Source: Pseudoblastomonas marina (GTDB lineage: Bacteria; Pseudomonadota; Alphaproteobacteria; Sphingomonadales; Sphingomonadaceae). Taken from it: 64,000 bases of DNA. Positions within the stretch are counted from its first letter, which is position 1. The number at the start of each line of letters is the position of its first letter. The notes below the pieces were generated by a model. It was not told where the DNA came from, ran no database searches, and saw only the letters and a program-made list of their open reading frames with translations. Positions 35,364 to 45,621 of the stretch are shown in pieces. Both the position numbers and the translations under genes were made by a program. The stretch is from the NCBI RefSeq assembly GCF_014641655.1, contig NZ_BMID01000001.1, positions 1,168,427 to 1,232,426 of the forward strand, given 5' to 3'.

Positions 35364-35669
35364 CTATCCCTGCAACTGGCTGACGCTGTCGACCGCGATG
35401 GTGCGGCGGCGGCGGAAGAAGACGACGAGGATCGCAAGCCCGATCGCGGCCTCTGCGGCGGCGACGGTGAGCACGAACATCGCGAAAACCTGCCCCGTCA
35501 GGTCGCCGAGGAAGGCACTGAAGGCGACGAGGTTGATGTTCACGGCGAGCAGCATGAGCTCGATCGACATCAGGATGACGATCACGTTCTTGCGGTTGAT
35601 GAAGATGCCCAGCACGCCGAGCACGAACAGGATCGTGGCAACGACGACATAGTGTTCGACACCGATCAT
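35364..35669 (-). CDS. nuoK: NADH-quinone oxidoreductase subunit K
   Basis: 101-aa three-helix membrane subunit of complex I. It has the paired channel glutamates in [11 protein letters not shown] and [13 protein letters not shown]. The start overlaps the nuoJ stop by 4 bp; the stop is 4 bp before the nuoL TTG. Confidence 0.96.
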   Translation of the reverse strand: MIGVEHYVVVATILFVLGVLGIFINRKNVIVILMSIELMLLAVNINLVAFSAFLGDLTGQVFAMFVLTVAAAEAAIGLAILVVFFRRRRTIAVDSVSQLQG

Positions 35670-36286
35670 AGCTCGATCCCCTTGCCGATCTCGGGTGTGA
35701 CGTTGCGCGTCGCCTCTTCGGGACGGCGGCGATTCTGGCGGCTGACGTTCTGCTGTCCGCGCGCCGGGCCCGAGCCCAGGTGGGTCAGCACGATCGCGCC
35801 GATCATGGCGACGAGCAGGATGATGCCGGCAGCCTCGAACAGGAACACGTAGCGGGTGAACATCAGCGATCCGATCGCCTCGATATTGCTCGCGCCGAGC
35901 GGCGCCGCGCCGGTGCCGTCAGGCGTGCCGAGCTCGATCGCGCCGGTACGATAGGCGCCGATGCCGAGCACGATCTCGGCCAGCAGGATCAGCGCGATCA
36001 GCAGGCCCAGCGGCATGTTGCGCATGAAGCCGGCGCGCATTTCGGCATAGTCGATGTCGAGCATCATTACGACGAACAGGAACAGCACCGCGACCGCGCC
36101 GACATAGACGATGACGAGCAGCATCGCGATGAACTCGGCACCCACGAGCACCATCAGGCCCGCCGCATTGAAGAACGACAGGATCAGCCACATCACGGAG
36201 TGCACCGGGTTGCGCGCGAAGATCACCATCATCGCGGAAGCGATGACCATGGCGGCAAACAGGTAGAAGGCGATTGTATGGATCAT
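35666..36286 (-). CDS. nuoJ: NADH-quinone oxidoreductase subunit J
   Basis: 206-aa five-helix membrane subunit. [17 protein letters not shown] (about 61-77) is the signature TM3 with its pi-bulge. The C-terminus is a soluble Arg/Asn-rich tail of about 40 residues. It is separated from nuoI by 27 bp, the widest gap inside the nuo core. Confidence 0.95.
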   Translation of the reverse strand: MIHTIAFYLFAAMVIASAMMVIFARNPVHSVMWLILSFFNAAGLMVLVGAEFIAMLLVIVYVGAVAVLFLFVVMMLDIDYAEMRAGFMRNMPLGLLIALILLAEIVLGIGAYRTGAIELGTPDGTGAAPLGASNIEAIGSLMFTRYVFLFEAAGIILLVAMIGAIVLTHLGSGPARGQQNVSRQNRRRPEEATRNVTPEIGKGIEL

Positions 36287-36313
36287 CTGGGTCCCGATCA
36301 GTCCTGCGCGCGC

Positions 36314-36802
36314 CTAGCGATAGGGCGCATCGGCTTCAAGGTTCGCGGCGATCGCCCGCTCCCACTTGTCCCCGTTCGCCAGCAGTTTCGCCTTGTCGTA
36401 GAGCAGCTCCTCGCGCGTTTCGGTCGCGTATTCGAAGTTCGGCCCTTCGACCACGGCATCCACCGGGCAGGCTTCCTGGCAGAAGCCGCAGTAGATGCAC
36501 TTGGTCATGTCGATGTCGTAGCGCGTGGTGCGGCGGCTGCCATCTTCGCGCGGTTCGCTCTCGATCGTGATCGCCTGCGCGGGGCAGACGGCCTCGCACA
36601 GCTTGCACGCGATGCAGCGCTCCTCGCCATTGGGATAGCGGCGCAGCGCGTGCTCGCCGCGGAAACGCGGGGAGATCGGGTTCTTCTCGTAGGGGTAGTT
36701 GATCGTCACCTTCGGCTTGAAGAAGTACTTCAGCGTCAGCCAGTGGGCCTTGACGAACTCCCACAGGGTGAAGGATTTGATCAGGTGCGCGACGGTGCTC
36801 AT
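36314..36802 (-). CDS. nuoI: NADH-quinone oxidoreductase subunit I
   Basis: 162-aa ferredoxin-like subunit carrying clusters N6a and N6b. Two CxxCxxCxxxCP motifs are seen: [12 protein letters not shown] and [12 protein letters not shown]. It links the peripheral arm to quinone reduction. The ATG at 36802 overlaps the nuoH stop (ATGA). Confidence 0.97.
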   Translation of the reverse strand: MSTVAHLIKSFTLWEFVKAHWLTLKYFFKPKVTINYPYEKNPISPRFRGEHALRRYPNGEERCIACKLCEAVCPAQAITIESEPREDGSRRTTRYDIDMTKCIYCGFCQEACPVDAVVEGPNFEYATETREELLYDKAKLLANGDKWERAIAANLEADAPYR

Positions 36803-37851
36803 GCGACACCTCCGTAACGGGTAAACATCAGCCAGCCCGAGATCACGGCGACGAACAGCAGCGACAGGGGCAGGAAGACTTTCCAGCCCAGGCGCATGAG
36901 CTGGTCGTAGCGATAGCGCGGCACGGTCGCCATCACCCAGCTGAAGCAGAAGAAGAAGAAGAAAATCTTGAGGAAGAACCAGACGAAGCCCGGCACGAGG
37001 TAGAGCGGCTCCCAATCGAACGGGGGCAGCCAGCCACCGAAGAACAGGATTGCGGTGAGCGCGCACATCAGCAGGATGTTGGCGTATTCACCGAGCCAGA
37101 ACAGCGCAAAGCTCATCGAGGAATATTCGGTCTGGTAGCCGGCGACGAGCTCGCTTTCGGCCTCGGTCAGGTCGAACGGCACGCGCTGCGTCTCGGCCAG
37201 CGCCGAGATGAAGAACATGAAGAACAGCGGGAACAGCAGCGGGTTCGCGATGAAGCCGTTGATGAAGCCCAGGCCATGGCCGCGCTGCGCCTCGATGATG
37301 GTGTTGAGGTGGAAACTGTCCGCCCACAGCACGACGCAGACGATGATGAAGCCGATCGAGACCTCGTAGGAAATCATCTGCGCGGCGGCGCGCATCGAGG
37401 AGAAGAACGGGTATTTCGAGTTCGACGCCCAGCCCGAGATCACGACGCCGTAGACGCCCAGCGAGCTGACCGCGAAAATGTAGAGCAGGCCCACATTGAT
37501 GTCCGCCAGCACCGCGCCCGAATTGAACGGGATCACCGCCCAGGCGATCAGCGCCACGGTGAAGGTGATGATGGGCGCGATCAGGAACAGGCCCTTGTTC
37601 GCCGCGCTCGGGATGATGGTTTCCTGCAGGAACACCTTCAGCCCGTCGGCGAAGCTCTGCAGCAGTCCGAACGGCCCGACCACGTTGGGCCCGCGCCGCA
37701 AATTGATCGCGGCCCAGACCTTGCGGTCGACATAGATGATCATCGCGACCGCGAGCATCAGCGGCAGTGCGATCAGCAGGATCCCGGCGATGGTCGCGAC
37801 GAACCACGCCCATTCGTAGGTCATGCCGAGGGATTGGAAGAATTCGGTCAT
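36799..37851 (-). CDS. nuoH: NADH-quinone oxidoreductase subunit H
   Basis: 350-aa membrane subunit forming part of the quinone site. It has [21 protein letters not shown] and the acidic loop [20 protein letters not shown]. Its start overlaps nuoG and its stop overlaps nuoI, each by 4 bp. Confidence 0.97.
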   Translation of the reverse strand: MTEFFQSLGMTYEWAWFVATIAGILLIALPLMLAVAMIIYVDRKVWAAINLRRGPNVVGPFGLLQSFADGLKVFLQETIIPSAANKGLFLIAPIITFTVALIAWAVIPFNSGAVLADINVGLLYIFAVSSLGVYGVVISGWASNSKYPFFSSMRAAAQMISYEVSIGFIIVCVVLWADSFHLNTIIEAQRGHGLGFINGFIANPLLFPLFFMFFISALAETQRVPFDLTEAESELVAGYQTEYSSMSFALFWLGEYANILLMCALTAILFFGGWLPPFDWEPLYLVPGFVWFFLKIFFFFFCFSWVMATVPRYRYDQLMRLGWKVFLPLSLLFVAVISGWLMFTRYGGVA

Positions 37852-39854
37852 TCCGCGGCCTCCCGCACGTCTTCGCCGTGGATCAGTTCGGCCGAGCAGC
37901 GCTGCATCGTGGTCGAGGCGCGCGCAATCGGGTTGGTGAGGTAGAAATCGGCGATCGGGTAGGCAATTTTGCCTTCCGCCTTCGCCGCCTTGCCCGTCTT
38001 GGGAAGCGAACCGTAATCGGCGAGGCCTTCGACCGCGAGCGCGGGGACTTCCTCGGTCATCGCGGCGCGAAGCTGGGCGAAATTGTCGAACCCGACCTTC
38101 ACTTTCAGCGCATCGGCCAGCGCCCGCAGGATCGTCCAGTCCTCGCGTGCATCACCCGGGGCGAACACCGCCTTGTCGGCGAATTGCACACGACCTTCGG
38201 TGTTCACGTAGCTTCCCGGCTTTTCCGCGTAACTCGCTGCAGGCAGGATGATATCCGCCGCATGCGCGCCCTTGTCGCCGTGGTGGCCGATATAGACCTT
38301 GAGGCTGTCGGCGAACGGCTCCCAATCGACTTCGTCGGCACCCAGCGCGAGCACGAGTTTGGGCTTGGCCTTGGCGATATCGGCTATTCCGCCGTCCTGC
38401 GCGAAGCCGAGCATCAGCGCGCCCATCCGCGCGGCGGCGGTGTGGACGACGTTGAAACCGTTCCATCCGTCTTTCACGAGACCGAGGGTCTCGACCAGGC
38501 CGAGCGCGCTGTCGTATGCACCGGCGGCAAGGCCCCCTGCCCCGAGGATCAGCGCCGGACGCTCGGCATCCTTGAACGCGTCGGTGACGGCCTTCGGCAG
38601 CTTGCCGAGAACCGAGACGTCGTCGCCGAGGAATTCGGCCGGATAGGTCGTTTCCCATTCGGGCCCGACCACGAACACCTTGGCGCCGCGCTTCACCGCC
38701 TTGCGGATCCGCACGTTGAGCAGCGCGGCTTCGGTGCGCAGATTGCTGCCGACGATCAGGACCGCATCGGCATTCTCGATCTCGGCAAAGCTGGTGTTGA
38801 AATTGACCGCGGCGAGGTTGCCGGTCGGGTAATCCATCCCGGTCTGGCGGCTTTCCACGAGATCGGAGCCCGACGCCTTGACCAGCGCCTTGGCCGCGAA
38901 CATCGTCTCGCAATCGACCATGTCGCCCGCGATCGCGGCGATGCTCTTGCCCGGCTTGGCCTTGGCGATCGCCTTGAACGCCTCGTCCCAGCTACCCTCG
39001 ACCAGCTTGCCCCGCTTGCGCAGGAACACCTTGTCGAGGCGGCGGCGCTGGAGGCCGTCGACCTGGTAGCGCGCCTTGTCGGTGATCCACTCCTCGTTGA
39101 CCTCGTCGTTGATCCGCGGGAGCACGCGGAGCACTTCGCGACCGCGCGAGCACAGCGTGATGTTCGATCCCATCGCGTCCGAAACGTCGATCGAGAGCGT
39201 CTTCTTGAGCTCCCACGGTCGGGCTTCGTAGGCATAGGGGCGCGAAGTCAGCGCGCCGACCGGGCACAGGTCGATCACGTTGGCCGACAGTTCGTGCTCG
39301 GCCGCCTGCTCGAGATAGGTGGTGATCTGCATGTTCTCGCCGCGATAGAGCGCGCCGATTTCGTCGACCCCGGCCACTTCCTCGGAGAAGCGCACGCAGC
39401 GGGTGCAGTGGATGCAGCGGGTCATGATCGTCTTGATCAGCGGGCCCATGTATTTCTCGGTCACCGCGCGCTTGTTCTCGTCATAGCGCGTGTAACCGCG
39501 GCCATAGGCCATCGCCTGGTCCTGCAGGTCGCATTCGCCGCCCTGGTCGCAGATCGGGCAATCGAGCGGGTGGTTGATGAGCAGGAACTCCATCACCCCT
39601 TCGCGCGCCTTCTTGACCATTTCGCTGTCGGTGCGGATTTCCTGCCCTTCGGTCGCGGGCAGCGCGCAGCTCGCCTGCGGCTTGGGCGGTCCGGGCTTCA
39701 CCTCGACCAGGCACATGCGGCAATTGCCGGCGATGCTCAGCCGCTCGTGATAGCAGAAACGCGGGATTTCCTTGCCCGCAAGCTCGCACGCCTGGAGGAC
39801 GGTGGCGCCCTCCGGGACTTCGATTTCGGTTCCGTCGACGGTGACGTTGGGCAT
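37848..39854 (-). CDS. nuoG: NADH-quinone oxidoreductase subunit G
   Basis: 668-aa Fe-S subunit. The N-terminal [2Fe-2S] domain has [15 protein letters not shown]; the next cluster ligands are [18 protein letters not shown]; the 4Fe-4S motif is CIHCTRC with a distal C in DLCPVGALT. The C-terminal molybdopterin-oxidoreductase-like domain is present but not catalytic in the family. The start overlaps by one base with the secreted paralog gene upstream, which normally would be nuoF. Confidence 0.97.
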   Translation of the reverse strand: MPNVTVDGTEIEVPEGATVLQACELAGKEIPRFCYHERLSIAGNCRMCLVEVKPGPPKPQASCALPATEGQEIRTDSEMVKKAREGVMEFLLINHPLDCPICDQGGECDLQDQAMAYGRGYTRYDENKRAVTEKYMGPLIKTIMTRCIHCTRCVRFSEEVAGVDEIGALYRGENMQITTYLEQAAEHELSANVIDLCPVGALTSRPYAYEARPWELKKTLSIDVSDAMGSNITLCSRGREVLRVLPRINDEVNEEWITDKARYQVDGLQRRRLDKVFLRKRGKLVEGSWDEAFKAIAKAKPGKSIAAIAGDMVDCETMFAAKALVKASGSDLVESRQTGMDYPTGNLAAVNFNTSFAEIENADAVLIVGSNLRTEAALLNVRIRKAVKRGAKVFVVGPEWETTYPAEFLGDDVSVLGKLPKAVTDAFKDAERPALILGAGGLAAGAYDSALGLVETLGLVKDGWNGFNVVHTAAARMGALMLGFAQDGGIADIAKAKPKLVLALGADEVDWEPFADSLKVYIGHHGDKGAHAADIILPAASYAEKPGSYVNTEGRVQFADKAVFAPGDAREDWTILRALADALKVKVGFDNFAQLRAAMTEEVPALAVEGLADYGSLPKTGKAAKAEGKIAYPIADFYLTNPIARASTTMQRCSAELIHGEDVREAAE

Positions 39855-40624
39855 TATTCCGTCGCTCCTTCCACACCGCCGCTTCGGCCGCTTTCAGCCC
39901 GGAGCGGCGCATAGTGCATGCGCGCCCACATGGCGTCGGCAACCAGTTGCCGGACGATGGAAATCTGCAATTTCACTTCGGTCTCACTGGATTTCATGCA
40001 CTTCTCGAAGACGGGCATGAGGTCGGCGAATGCTTCGCTCTCTTCATCCGAGGTCGGACGACTGTCGAGCAGCGCGTGTGCGGTTTCGGGCGCAGTGCTG
40101 CTGATGCAGTCTCCGGTCTCGAAAATCGCTTGGGTCGGCGGATAGAAGCGCGCCATCCGATAGCGATTGCCGAGCTGTTCCGGCTCGAGCAGGTCGCCCG
40201 CAATCGGATCGCGCTGATAATGGAGATAGGCTTCTTCGGCCAACAGGTTGCGCATCGTGCGGTGCGGGAACTGCATGTACATCTTGAATTCGCTCTGGCG
40301 CATGGCACGACCGATGCAATCATCGATATTGAAGTCCTCGAACACCTCTTCGGCGTCGGTATCGAGCGCGTCGTAATCGATCTGGAAGAAATCGCTCTTG
40401 GCGAGCAGTTCGGTCGTCTCTTCCTTGTTGCGACTGAACGAACACCGCGCGACGACTTTCTGCATCTGGCGGGCGCGGCCGGCCTCGACGCTTTCCGGTT
40501 CTTGCAGGAACCGCGTACCGACCTGCTGCTCGCCCTCGATCTCGGCGGCGTCCTGGGCCGAAACGGCTGCGGGCTGGGCCGCCAACGCGGCAAGCGCCAG
40601 CGCAAGGCTCGTGCGAAGGATCAC
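39854..40624 (-). CDS. secreted four-cysteine protein, paralog B, inside nuo operon
   Basis: 256-aa protein with a Sec signal peptide (about 1-24, ending VSAQ), so periplasmic or exported. Cysteines are at 61, 103, 173 and 209. It matches its upstream neighbour over the mature region: CISSTAPETAHALLDS against [16 protein letters not shown], and EESEAFADLMPVFEKC against [16 protein letters not shown], with the last two cysteines 36 residues apart in both. I know no named family. It sits between nuoF and nuoG, overlapping its paralog by 4 bp (ATGA) and nuoG by 1 bp (TAATG), so it must be co-translated with complex I. Confidence 0.8.
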   Translation of the reverse strand: MILRTSLALALAALAAQPAAVSAQDAAEIEGEQQVGTRFLQEPESVEAGRARQMQKVVARCSFSRNKEETTELLAKSDFFQIDYDALDTDAEEVFEDFNIDDCIGRAMRQSEFKMYMQFPHRTMRNLLAEEAYLHYQRDPIAGDLLEPEQLGNRYRMARFYPPTQAIFETGDCISSTAPETAHALLDSRPTSDEESEAFADLMPVFEKCMKSSETEVKLQISIVRQLVADAMWARMHYAPLRAESGRSGGVEGATE

Positions 40625-41256
40625 GATGCGCCCTCCCCGTCATGCGCCGCCAGCAGCCGGAACGCGGCCGTGGCGAGGATCGAGCGCAACCCCAGCGGCG
40701 AGCCTTCGAGGCCTTGGCCTTTGGGCAGGCAGGCATCGGCGATCGGCATCAACGCCGCGATCGCCTGCAATTCCTCGGGCGCGTTGATCTTCGTGTCGAA
40801 CAGCACGGCGACGAGGTGCGGCGCACCGCGCACCATGCACATCGCCATCGCGTCGCTGCGTCCATAGGTAGCGGCTTCGGTGCCCGCAGCGGCATAGTTG
40901 AGTCGGGTCAGCAGCGGGGTCTCGCCCTGCTCGATCAGGCGCTCGGCGAGGCCCCCGGCGAACGGCAACCCGCCGAGTTCGATCCGGCGATAGGCGCGCG
41001 GCATCGCGCTGAAGCACTTCTCCGAAACGCGCGTCTTGGCGAGTTCGGTCAGTCCGTCGCGGTATTCGTCGGTGCGGAAATCCATCGCCAGCAGACGCCG
41101 GGCGGTCTCTTCCTGCTCGTCCGCGATGCAGGTCGTCCACGCCTCGACCGCGGCGCGCTGGCGCTCGACATTGCGGTCCATCCGCGCACGCTGCTGCGCC
41201 TGCGCGGGAAGCGCGAGCGAAAGCGCGACAAGCAGGGAAAGGAGCAGCCGGATCAT
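40621..41256 (-). CDS. secreted four-cysteine protein, paralog A, inside nuo operon
   Basis: 211-aa protein with a Sec signal peptide ([20 protein letters not shown]). Cysteines are at 43, 81, 140 and 176, probably two disulfides. It shares with paralog B the order C, then DF/FF-rich helix, second C, C-x5-AP, and a final LMP...C block. Tandem duplication explains the pair. The ATG at 41256 overlaps the nuoF stop (ATGA). The location suggests a role linked to complex I or the respiratory membrane, but this is inference from operon position only. Confidence 0.8.
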   Translation of the reverse strand: MIRLLLSLLVALSLALPAQAQQRARMDRNVERQRAAVEAWTTCIADEQEETARRLLAMDFRTDEYRDGLTELAKTRVSEKCFSAMPRAYRRIELGGLPFAGGLAERLIEQGETPLLTRLNYAAAGTEAATYGRSDAMAMCMVRGAPHLVAVLFDTKINAPEELQAIAALMPIADACLPKGQGLEGSPLGLRSILATAAFRLLAAHDGEGAS

Positions 41257-42545
41257 TCCGCGGCTTCCTTCGTGAATTCGGCGTGTTCGTCGATGCGACG
41301 TTCGAGCTCGGGCCGGAAGTGCTTGAGCAGGCCCTGGATCGGCCACGCTGCGGCATCGCCAAGCGCACAGATCGTGTGACCTTCGACCTGCTTGGTCACT
41401 TCGTAGAGCATGTCGATTTCTTCGCGACTGCTCTGGCCGACGCGCAAGCGCTCCATCACGCGCCACATCCAGCCCGTGCCTTCGCGGCAAGGCGTGCACT
41501 GGCCGCAGCTCTCGTGCTTGTAGAAATAGCTGATGCGCGAAATCGCACGGACGATGTCGGTCGACTTGTCCATCACGATCACCGCCGCGGTGCCGAGGCC
41601 GGACCCGACTTCCTTGAGCCCGTCGAAATCCATCGGGCAGTCCATGATCTGCTCGGCGGGGACCAGCGGGACCGAGGAACCACCTGGAATCACTGCGAGG
41701 AGATTGTCCCAACCGCCGGTAATTCCGCCGCAATGTTTTTCGATGAGGTCCTTGAACGGAATGCTCATCTCTTCCTCGACCACGCAGGGCTTTTCGACGT
41801 GCCCGCTGATCTGGAACAGCTTGGTACCGGCATTTCCCTCGCGGCCAAAGCCGGCGAACCACTCGCCGCCGCGCCGCAGGATGGTCGGGACCACCGCGAT
41901 GCTCTCGACATTGTTGACCGTGGTCGGGCAGCCATAGAGGCCCGCGCCCGCCGGGAACGGCGGCTTGAGGCGCGGCTGGCCCTTCTTGCCTTCGAGGCTT
42001 TCGATCATCGCGGTTTCTTCACCGCAGATGTAGGCGCCCGCGCCGCGATGCAGGAACACGTCGAAATCGTAGCCCGACTTGGCCGCGTTCTTGCCGATCA
42101 GGCCCGCGTCATAGGCCTCGTCGATCGCCTTCTGCAGCACCTCCGCCTCGCGAATGTACTCGCCGCGAATGTAGATGTAGGCGGCCCTCGCGCGCATTGC
42201 GTAGCCCGCGACCAAGGCGCCTTCGATCAGCTTGTGCGGATCGTGGCGGATGATTTCGCGGTCCTTGCACGAACCGGGCTCGGATTCGTCGGCATTGATG
42301 ACGAGGAAGCTCGGACGACCGTCCTTCGATTCCTTCGGCATGAACGACCATTTGAGGCCCGTGGGGAAGCCTGCGCCACCACGGCCGCGCAGGCCCGAAG
42401 TCTTGATTTCCTCGATGATGGCATCGTGGCCGCGCGCGATCAGCGACTTGGTATCGTCCCAGTCGCCGCGCGCCTGCGCCGCCTTCAGCCCCCAGTCCTG
42501 GAAGCCGTACAGGTTGGTGAAGATGCGATCCTTATCGGCGAGCAT
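41253..42545 (-). CDS. nuoF: NADH-quinone oxidoreductase subunit F
   Basis: 430-aa flavoprotein subunit that binds NADH and FMN and cluster N3. [13 protein letters not shown] is the NADH/FMN site, [16 protein letters not shown] follows, and [12 protein letters not shown] ligates 4Fe-4S. The start is ATG at 42545, giving [14 protein letters not shown]; the sequence in the longer frame is the microprotein in another phase. It overlaps the 46-aa gene by one base. Confidence 0.97.
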   Translation of the reverse strand: MLADKDRIFTNLYGFQDWGLKAAQARGDWDDTKSLIARGHDAIIEEIKTSGLRGRGGAGFPTGLKWSFMPKESKDGRPSFLVINADESEPGSCKDREIIRHDPHKLIEGALVAGYAMRARAAYIYIRGEYIREAEVLQKAIDEAYDAGLIGKNAAKSGYDFDVFLHRGAGAYICGEETAMIESLEGKKGQPRLKPPFPAGAGLYGCPTTVNNVESIAVVPTILRRGGEWFAGFGREGNAGTKLFQISGHVEKPCVVEEEMSIPFKDLIEKHCGGITGGWDNLLAVIPGGSSVPLVPAEQIMDCPMDFDGLKEVGSGLGTAAVIVMDKSTDIVRAISRISYFYKHESCGQCTPCREGTGWMWRVMERLRVGQSSREEIDMLYEVTKQVEGHTICALGDAAAWPIQGLLKHFRPELERRIDEHAEFTKEAAE

Positions 42546-42685
42546 CAGAAAGCGCCCCCTTGCGAGAGGAAATAGATCGCCGCGACGACGATCAGCGCGA
42601 TTGCGCCGAACTTGACGATGCCCATCAGGACCTTCCACGCGATCCAGATCAGGATCAGCGCGACGATGATCGTGCCGATTTCCAT
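42545..42685 (-). CDS. 46-aa membrane microprotein between nuoE and nuoF
   Basis: Short frame of 47 codons beginning ATG at 42685. The protein reads [20 protein letters not shown], then [20 protein letters not shown] and a short SQGGAF tail: one long or two closely packed TM helices with a single Lys in the middle. Its start overlaps the nuoE stop (TAATG) and its stop overlaps the nuoF start (TGATG), so expression is tied to both. It could be a supernumerary complex I subunit, an assembly factor or a small regulator. No family is recognised. Confidence 0.72.
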   Translation of the reverse strand: MEIGTIIVALILIWIAWKVLMGIVKFGAIALIVVAAIYFLSQGGAF

Positions 42686-43353
42686 TACCATTCGCTCCGG
42701 TAATCGTGGTTCGCGTCGACCATTTCCTTGAGCGTGGTCGGCCCGCCAGAAGGCTCAGAGGTATGACGCCCCGGCTCCTGCGTGCCTTCCTTCGGCTGCT
42801 TGCCGGCGGCCAGCGCATCGAGCACGGCGTCGAGCCGCTCGGGGGTCAGGTCCTCGTAATTGCCGTCGTTGATCTGGACCATCGGCGCGGTGGCGCAATT
42901 GCCCATGCATTCGACTTCGGTGAGCGTCCACAGCCCGTCTTCCGACGTGCTGCCCTTCACCATGCCGCGCTTGTAGCAGGCCTCGAGGATATCGTCCGAG
43001 CCGCGCAGCATGCACGGCGTGGTGCCGCAAACCTGGACGTGGAAGCGGCCGACCGGCGCAAGGTTGTACATGGTGTAGAAGGTCGCGACCTCGAGCACGC
43101 GGATCACCGGCATGTCGAGGTATTCGGCGATGTATTCGATCACCGGCAGCGGTAGCCACCCTTGCGTATTGGTCTCCGCGCCGACCTGGCGCTGGGCGAG
43201 GTCGAGCAGGGGCATCACCGCCGATTTCTGCCGCCCTTCGGGATAACGCGACACGAAGGTGCGCGCCTTCTCGGCGTTTTCATCGGTCCAGACGAAGCCA
43301 CCCCACCGCTCGCGCAGTTCGGGGGTGTCGGGTGCGGGAGCGCGGTCAGCCAT
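42685..43353 (-). CDS. nuoE: NADH-quinone oxidoreductase subunit E
   Basis: 222-aa thioredoxin-fold [2Fe-2S] subunit (cluster N1a). Ligands are in CGTTPC and CMGNC. Its C-terminal 50 residues are a Gly/Pro/Ser-rich tail ending [10 protein letters not shown], longer than the minimal fold. The start overlaps the 63-aa gene by 8 bp; the stop overlaps the microprotein start. Confidence 0.95.
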   Translation of the reverse strand: MADRAPAPDTPELRERWGGFVWTDENAEKARTFVSRYPEGRQKSAVMPLLDLAQRQVGAETNTQGWLPLPVIEYIAEYLDMPVIRVLEVATFYTMYNLAPVGRFHVQVCGTTPCMLRGSDDILEACYKRGMVKGSTSEDGLWTLTEVECMGNCATAPMVQINDGNYEDLTPERLDAVLDALAAGKQPKEGTQEPGRHTSEPSGGPTTLKEMVDANHDYRSEW

Positions 43354-43537
43354 GACGGACCTCCGCTGCCTTACGGCCAGATCTAATGGCGACTAGCGAG
43401 GGAATTAAAAATGAAGCAACCACGACCATCCCGACCGTCAGCAAAATTTCAAACTCGATAAACTTCAACAGGTGCAGCGCTACAAGACCCGCAAGCACGC
43501 TGATTTCTGCGAGTGTGAGAAGTCCCAGTCTACTCAC
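43346..43537 (-). CDS. 63-aa small membrane protein between nuoD and nuoE
   Basis: 63-aa protein with two hydrophobic helices (about 4-24 and 28-50) and a basic C-terminus ([12 protein letters not shown]). The start overlaps the nuoD stop (ATGA) and the end overlaps nuoE by 8 bp. Its DNA is about 48-50% G+C over 43381-43560, against clearly higher values in flanking nuo genes, so it may be a younger insertion. It may act on complex I assembly or stability, but no family is recognised. Confidence 0.68.
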   Translation of the reverse strand: MSRLGLLTLAEISVLAGLVALHLLKFIEFEILLTVGMVVVASFLIPSLVAIRSGRKAAEVRHG

Positions 43538-44748
43538 CGATCACACTCCCCGAACACCACGTCGATCGCGCCCAAAATGGCGGTCGCGTCGGGCAACATG
43601 TGGCCGCGGCTCATGAAGTCCATCGCCTGGAGGTGGCTGAACGCGGTCGGGCGGATCTTGCAGCGATACGGCTTGTTGGTGCCGTCGCTGACGAGATAGA
43701 CGCCGAATTCGCCCTTGGGGCTTTCGGTCGCGACATAGACTTCGCCGGCGGGCACATGGAAACCCTCGGTATAGAGCTTGAAGTGGTGGATCAGTGCTTC
43801 CATCGACTGCTTCATCTCGGCGCGCTTGGGCGGCGCGACCTTGCGGTCGTCGCTCGCGATCGGCCCTTCGGGCATCTCGGCGAGGCACTGCTTGATGATC
43901 TTCGCGCTCTGGTAGACTTCCTGCACGCGGACCATGAAGCGGTCGTAGCAATCCGAATTGGTACCGACGGGGATTTCGAAATCCATCCGGTCGTAGACGT
44001 CGTAGGGCTGCGACTTGCGCAAATCCCACGGCAGGCCGGCGGCGCGGATCATCGGGCCCGAGAAGCCCCACTTGATCGCGTCGTCCTTCGAAACCACCGC
44101 GATGTCGACGTTGCGCTGCTTGAAGATGCGGTTGTCGGTGACGAGGCTCATCGCGTCGCCGAACAGTTCGGGCAGTCGGTTGTCGACCCACTCGCCGATA
44201 TCGACCAGCAGTTTCTCGGGCGCATCCTGGTGAACGCCGCCGGGGCGGAACCACGCCGCGTGCATGCGCGCGCCGCTGACCCGCTCGAAGAAGTTCATGC
44301 AGTCTTCGCGCAGCTCGAACACCCACAGGTTCGGCGTCATCGCGCCGACATCCATCACGTGTGCGCCGATATTGAGCATGTGATTGCAGATGCGGGTGAG
44401 TTCGGCGAACAGCACGCGCAGGTACTGCGCCCGCTCGGGCACCTCGACGTTCATCAGCTTCTCGATCGCGAGGACGTAGGAATATTCCTGCGCCAGCGGC
44501 GAGCAATAGTCGAGCCGATCGAAATACGGCAGCGCCTGGAGATAGGTCTTGTGCTCGATCAACTTCTCGGTGCCGCGATGCAGCAGGCCGACATGCGGGT
44601 CGATCCGTTCGATGATTTCGCCGTCGAGTTCCATCACCATGCGCAGCACGCCGTGCGCCGCCGGGTGCTGCGGCCCGAAATTGATCGTGTAATTGGTGAT
44701 GACGTCGTCGTTGGTGGTCGGCGACTCTTCGATTACCATCGCGGTCAT
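43534..44748 (-). CDS. nuoD: NADH-quinone oxidoreductase subunit D
   Basis: 404-aa 49-kDa-type subunit that forms the quinone pocket with Nuo[18 protein letters not shown] and the conserved [18 protein letters not shown]-like block (here [19 protein letters not shown]) are present. The start overlaps nuoC by 4 bp. Confidence 0.97.
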   Translation of the reverse strand: MTAMVIEESPTTNDDVITNYTINFGPQHPAAHGVLRMVMELDGEIIERIDPHVGLLHRGTEKLIEHKTYLQALPYFDRLDYCSPLAQEYSYVLAIEKLMNVEVPERAQYLRVLFAELTRICNHMLNIGAHVMDVGAMTPNLWVFELREDCMNFFERVSGARMHAAWFRPGGVHQDAPEKLLVDIGEWVDNRLPELFGDAMSLVTDNRIFKQRNVDIAVVSKDDAIKWGFSGPMIRAAGLPWDLRKSQPYDVYDRMDFEIPVGTNSDCYDRFMVRVQEVYQSAKIIKQCLAEMPEGPIASDDRKVAPPKRAEMKQSMEALIHHFKLYTEGFHVPAGEVYVATESPKGEFGVYLVSDGTNKPYRCKIRPTAFSHLQAMDFMSRGHMLPDATAILGAIDVVFGECDR

Positions 44749-45620
44749 TGGTCGCCTCCCTTCTTGGGTTCGGTCGCCTTCGCGGTGTCGGCTGACTTGC
44801 CCTTGCGCGCGGGCTCGTCCGGGCGATCCTCGGTCGGAGCGGGCGCGCCCGAATCTTCCACGTTCGTATCCTCTTCGGCAGGCGCGCCTGCGCTTTCGCG
44901 CTCGGCAGCCTTCTTGTCGGTCGCCTCGCCGGCCCCGGTGTCCTCGGGCTTTGCCGTGGTCTTGGGGTCGTCGATCGGTGGCGCACCGGGAGCCCCGGCA
45001 TCACCGGTCGCCTTCTCGTCGCCCGGCAGGATGTAATCGGCGCCTTCCCACGGCGAGAGGAAATCGAATTGCCGGAAATCCTGTGCCAGTTCGACGGGCT
45101 CGTACACGACGCGCTTTTCCTCTTCGGAATAGCGCAGCTCGACATAGCCGGTCAGCGGGAAGTCCTTGCGGAAGGGATGCCCCTCGAAGCCGTAATCGGT
45201 GAGGATGCGGCGCAGGTCGGGATTGCCGGAGAAGACGACCCCGTACATGTCGAACACCTCGCGCTCGAGCCAGCCTGCGACCGGCCAGAGCGTGGTGACG
45301 GTCGGCACCGGCGCATCCTCGTCGGTCGAGACCTTGACCATCACGCGGTGGTTCCTGGTCAGGCTGAGCAGCATGTAGACGACTTCGAAACGCTCGTCGC
45401 GCGACGGATAGTCGGCGCCCGCGATTTCCATCAGCTGCTGGTATTCGTGCTCGTCGCGCAGCAGGCGCAGGGCATCCTCGATGCTCTCGCGCTTGACGGT
45501 GAACAGCAGTTCGCCGTGCTCTTCGCGCGATTCCACGAGCATGTCGCCGAGCGCCTTGCCGAGCGTATCGAGCAAGCCGTCGTTCGAAGCGTATTTCGGG
45601 GCGGAGTGGAGGACGGCCAT
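44745..45620 (-). CDS. nuoC: NADH-quinone oxidoreductase subunit C with long disordered tail
   Basis: 291-aa protein. Residues 1-195 are the 30-kDa subunit domain ([20 protein letters not shown] and [12 protein letters not shown]). From about residue 200 a low-complexity Ala/Gly/Pro/Asp/Glu/Lys tail of some 90 residues follows, absent from typical NuoC. The tail is likely disordered and ends KKGGDQ. It follows nuoB by 1 bp. Confidence 0.94.
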   Translation of the reverse strand: MAVLHSAPKYASNDGLLDTLGKALGDMLVESREEHGELLFTVKRESIEDALRLLRDEHEYQQLMEIAGADYPSRDERFEVVYMLLSLTRNHRVMVKVSTDEDAPVPTVTTLWPVAGWLEREVFDMYGVVFSGNPDLRRILTDYGFEGHPFRKDFPLTGYVELRYSEEEKRVVYEPVELAQDFRQFDFLSPWEGADYILPGDEKATGDAGAPGAPPIDDPKTTAKPEDTGAGEATDKKAAERESAGAPAEEDTNVEDSGAPAPTEDRPDEPARKGKSADTAKATEPKKGGDQ

Positions 45621-45621
45621 A

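Noticed and set aside
33101-35383. 760-codon open frame on the plus strand opposite nuoL
   Set aside because: It is a shadow of nuoM/nuoL in a GC-rich genome; its translation is His/Arg/Glu-rich with no domain, and both nuo genes are clear on the other strand.
37767-39914. 715-codon plus-strand open frame opposite nuoG
   Set aside because: Mirror of nuoG; low-complexity His/Asp/Arg composition typical of antisense frames.
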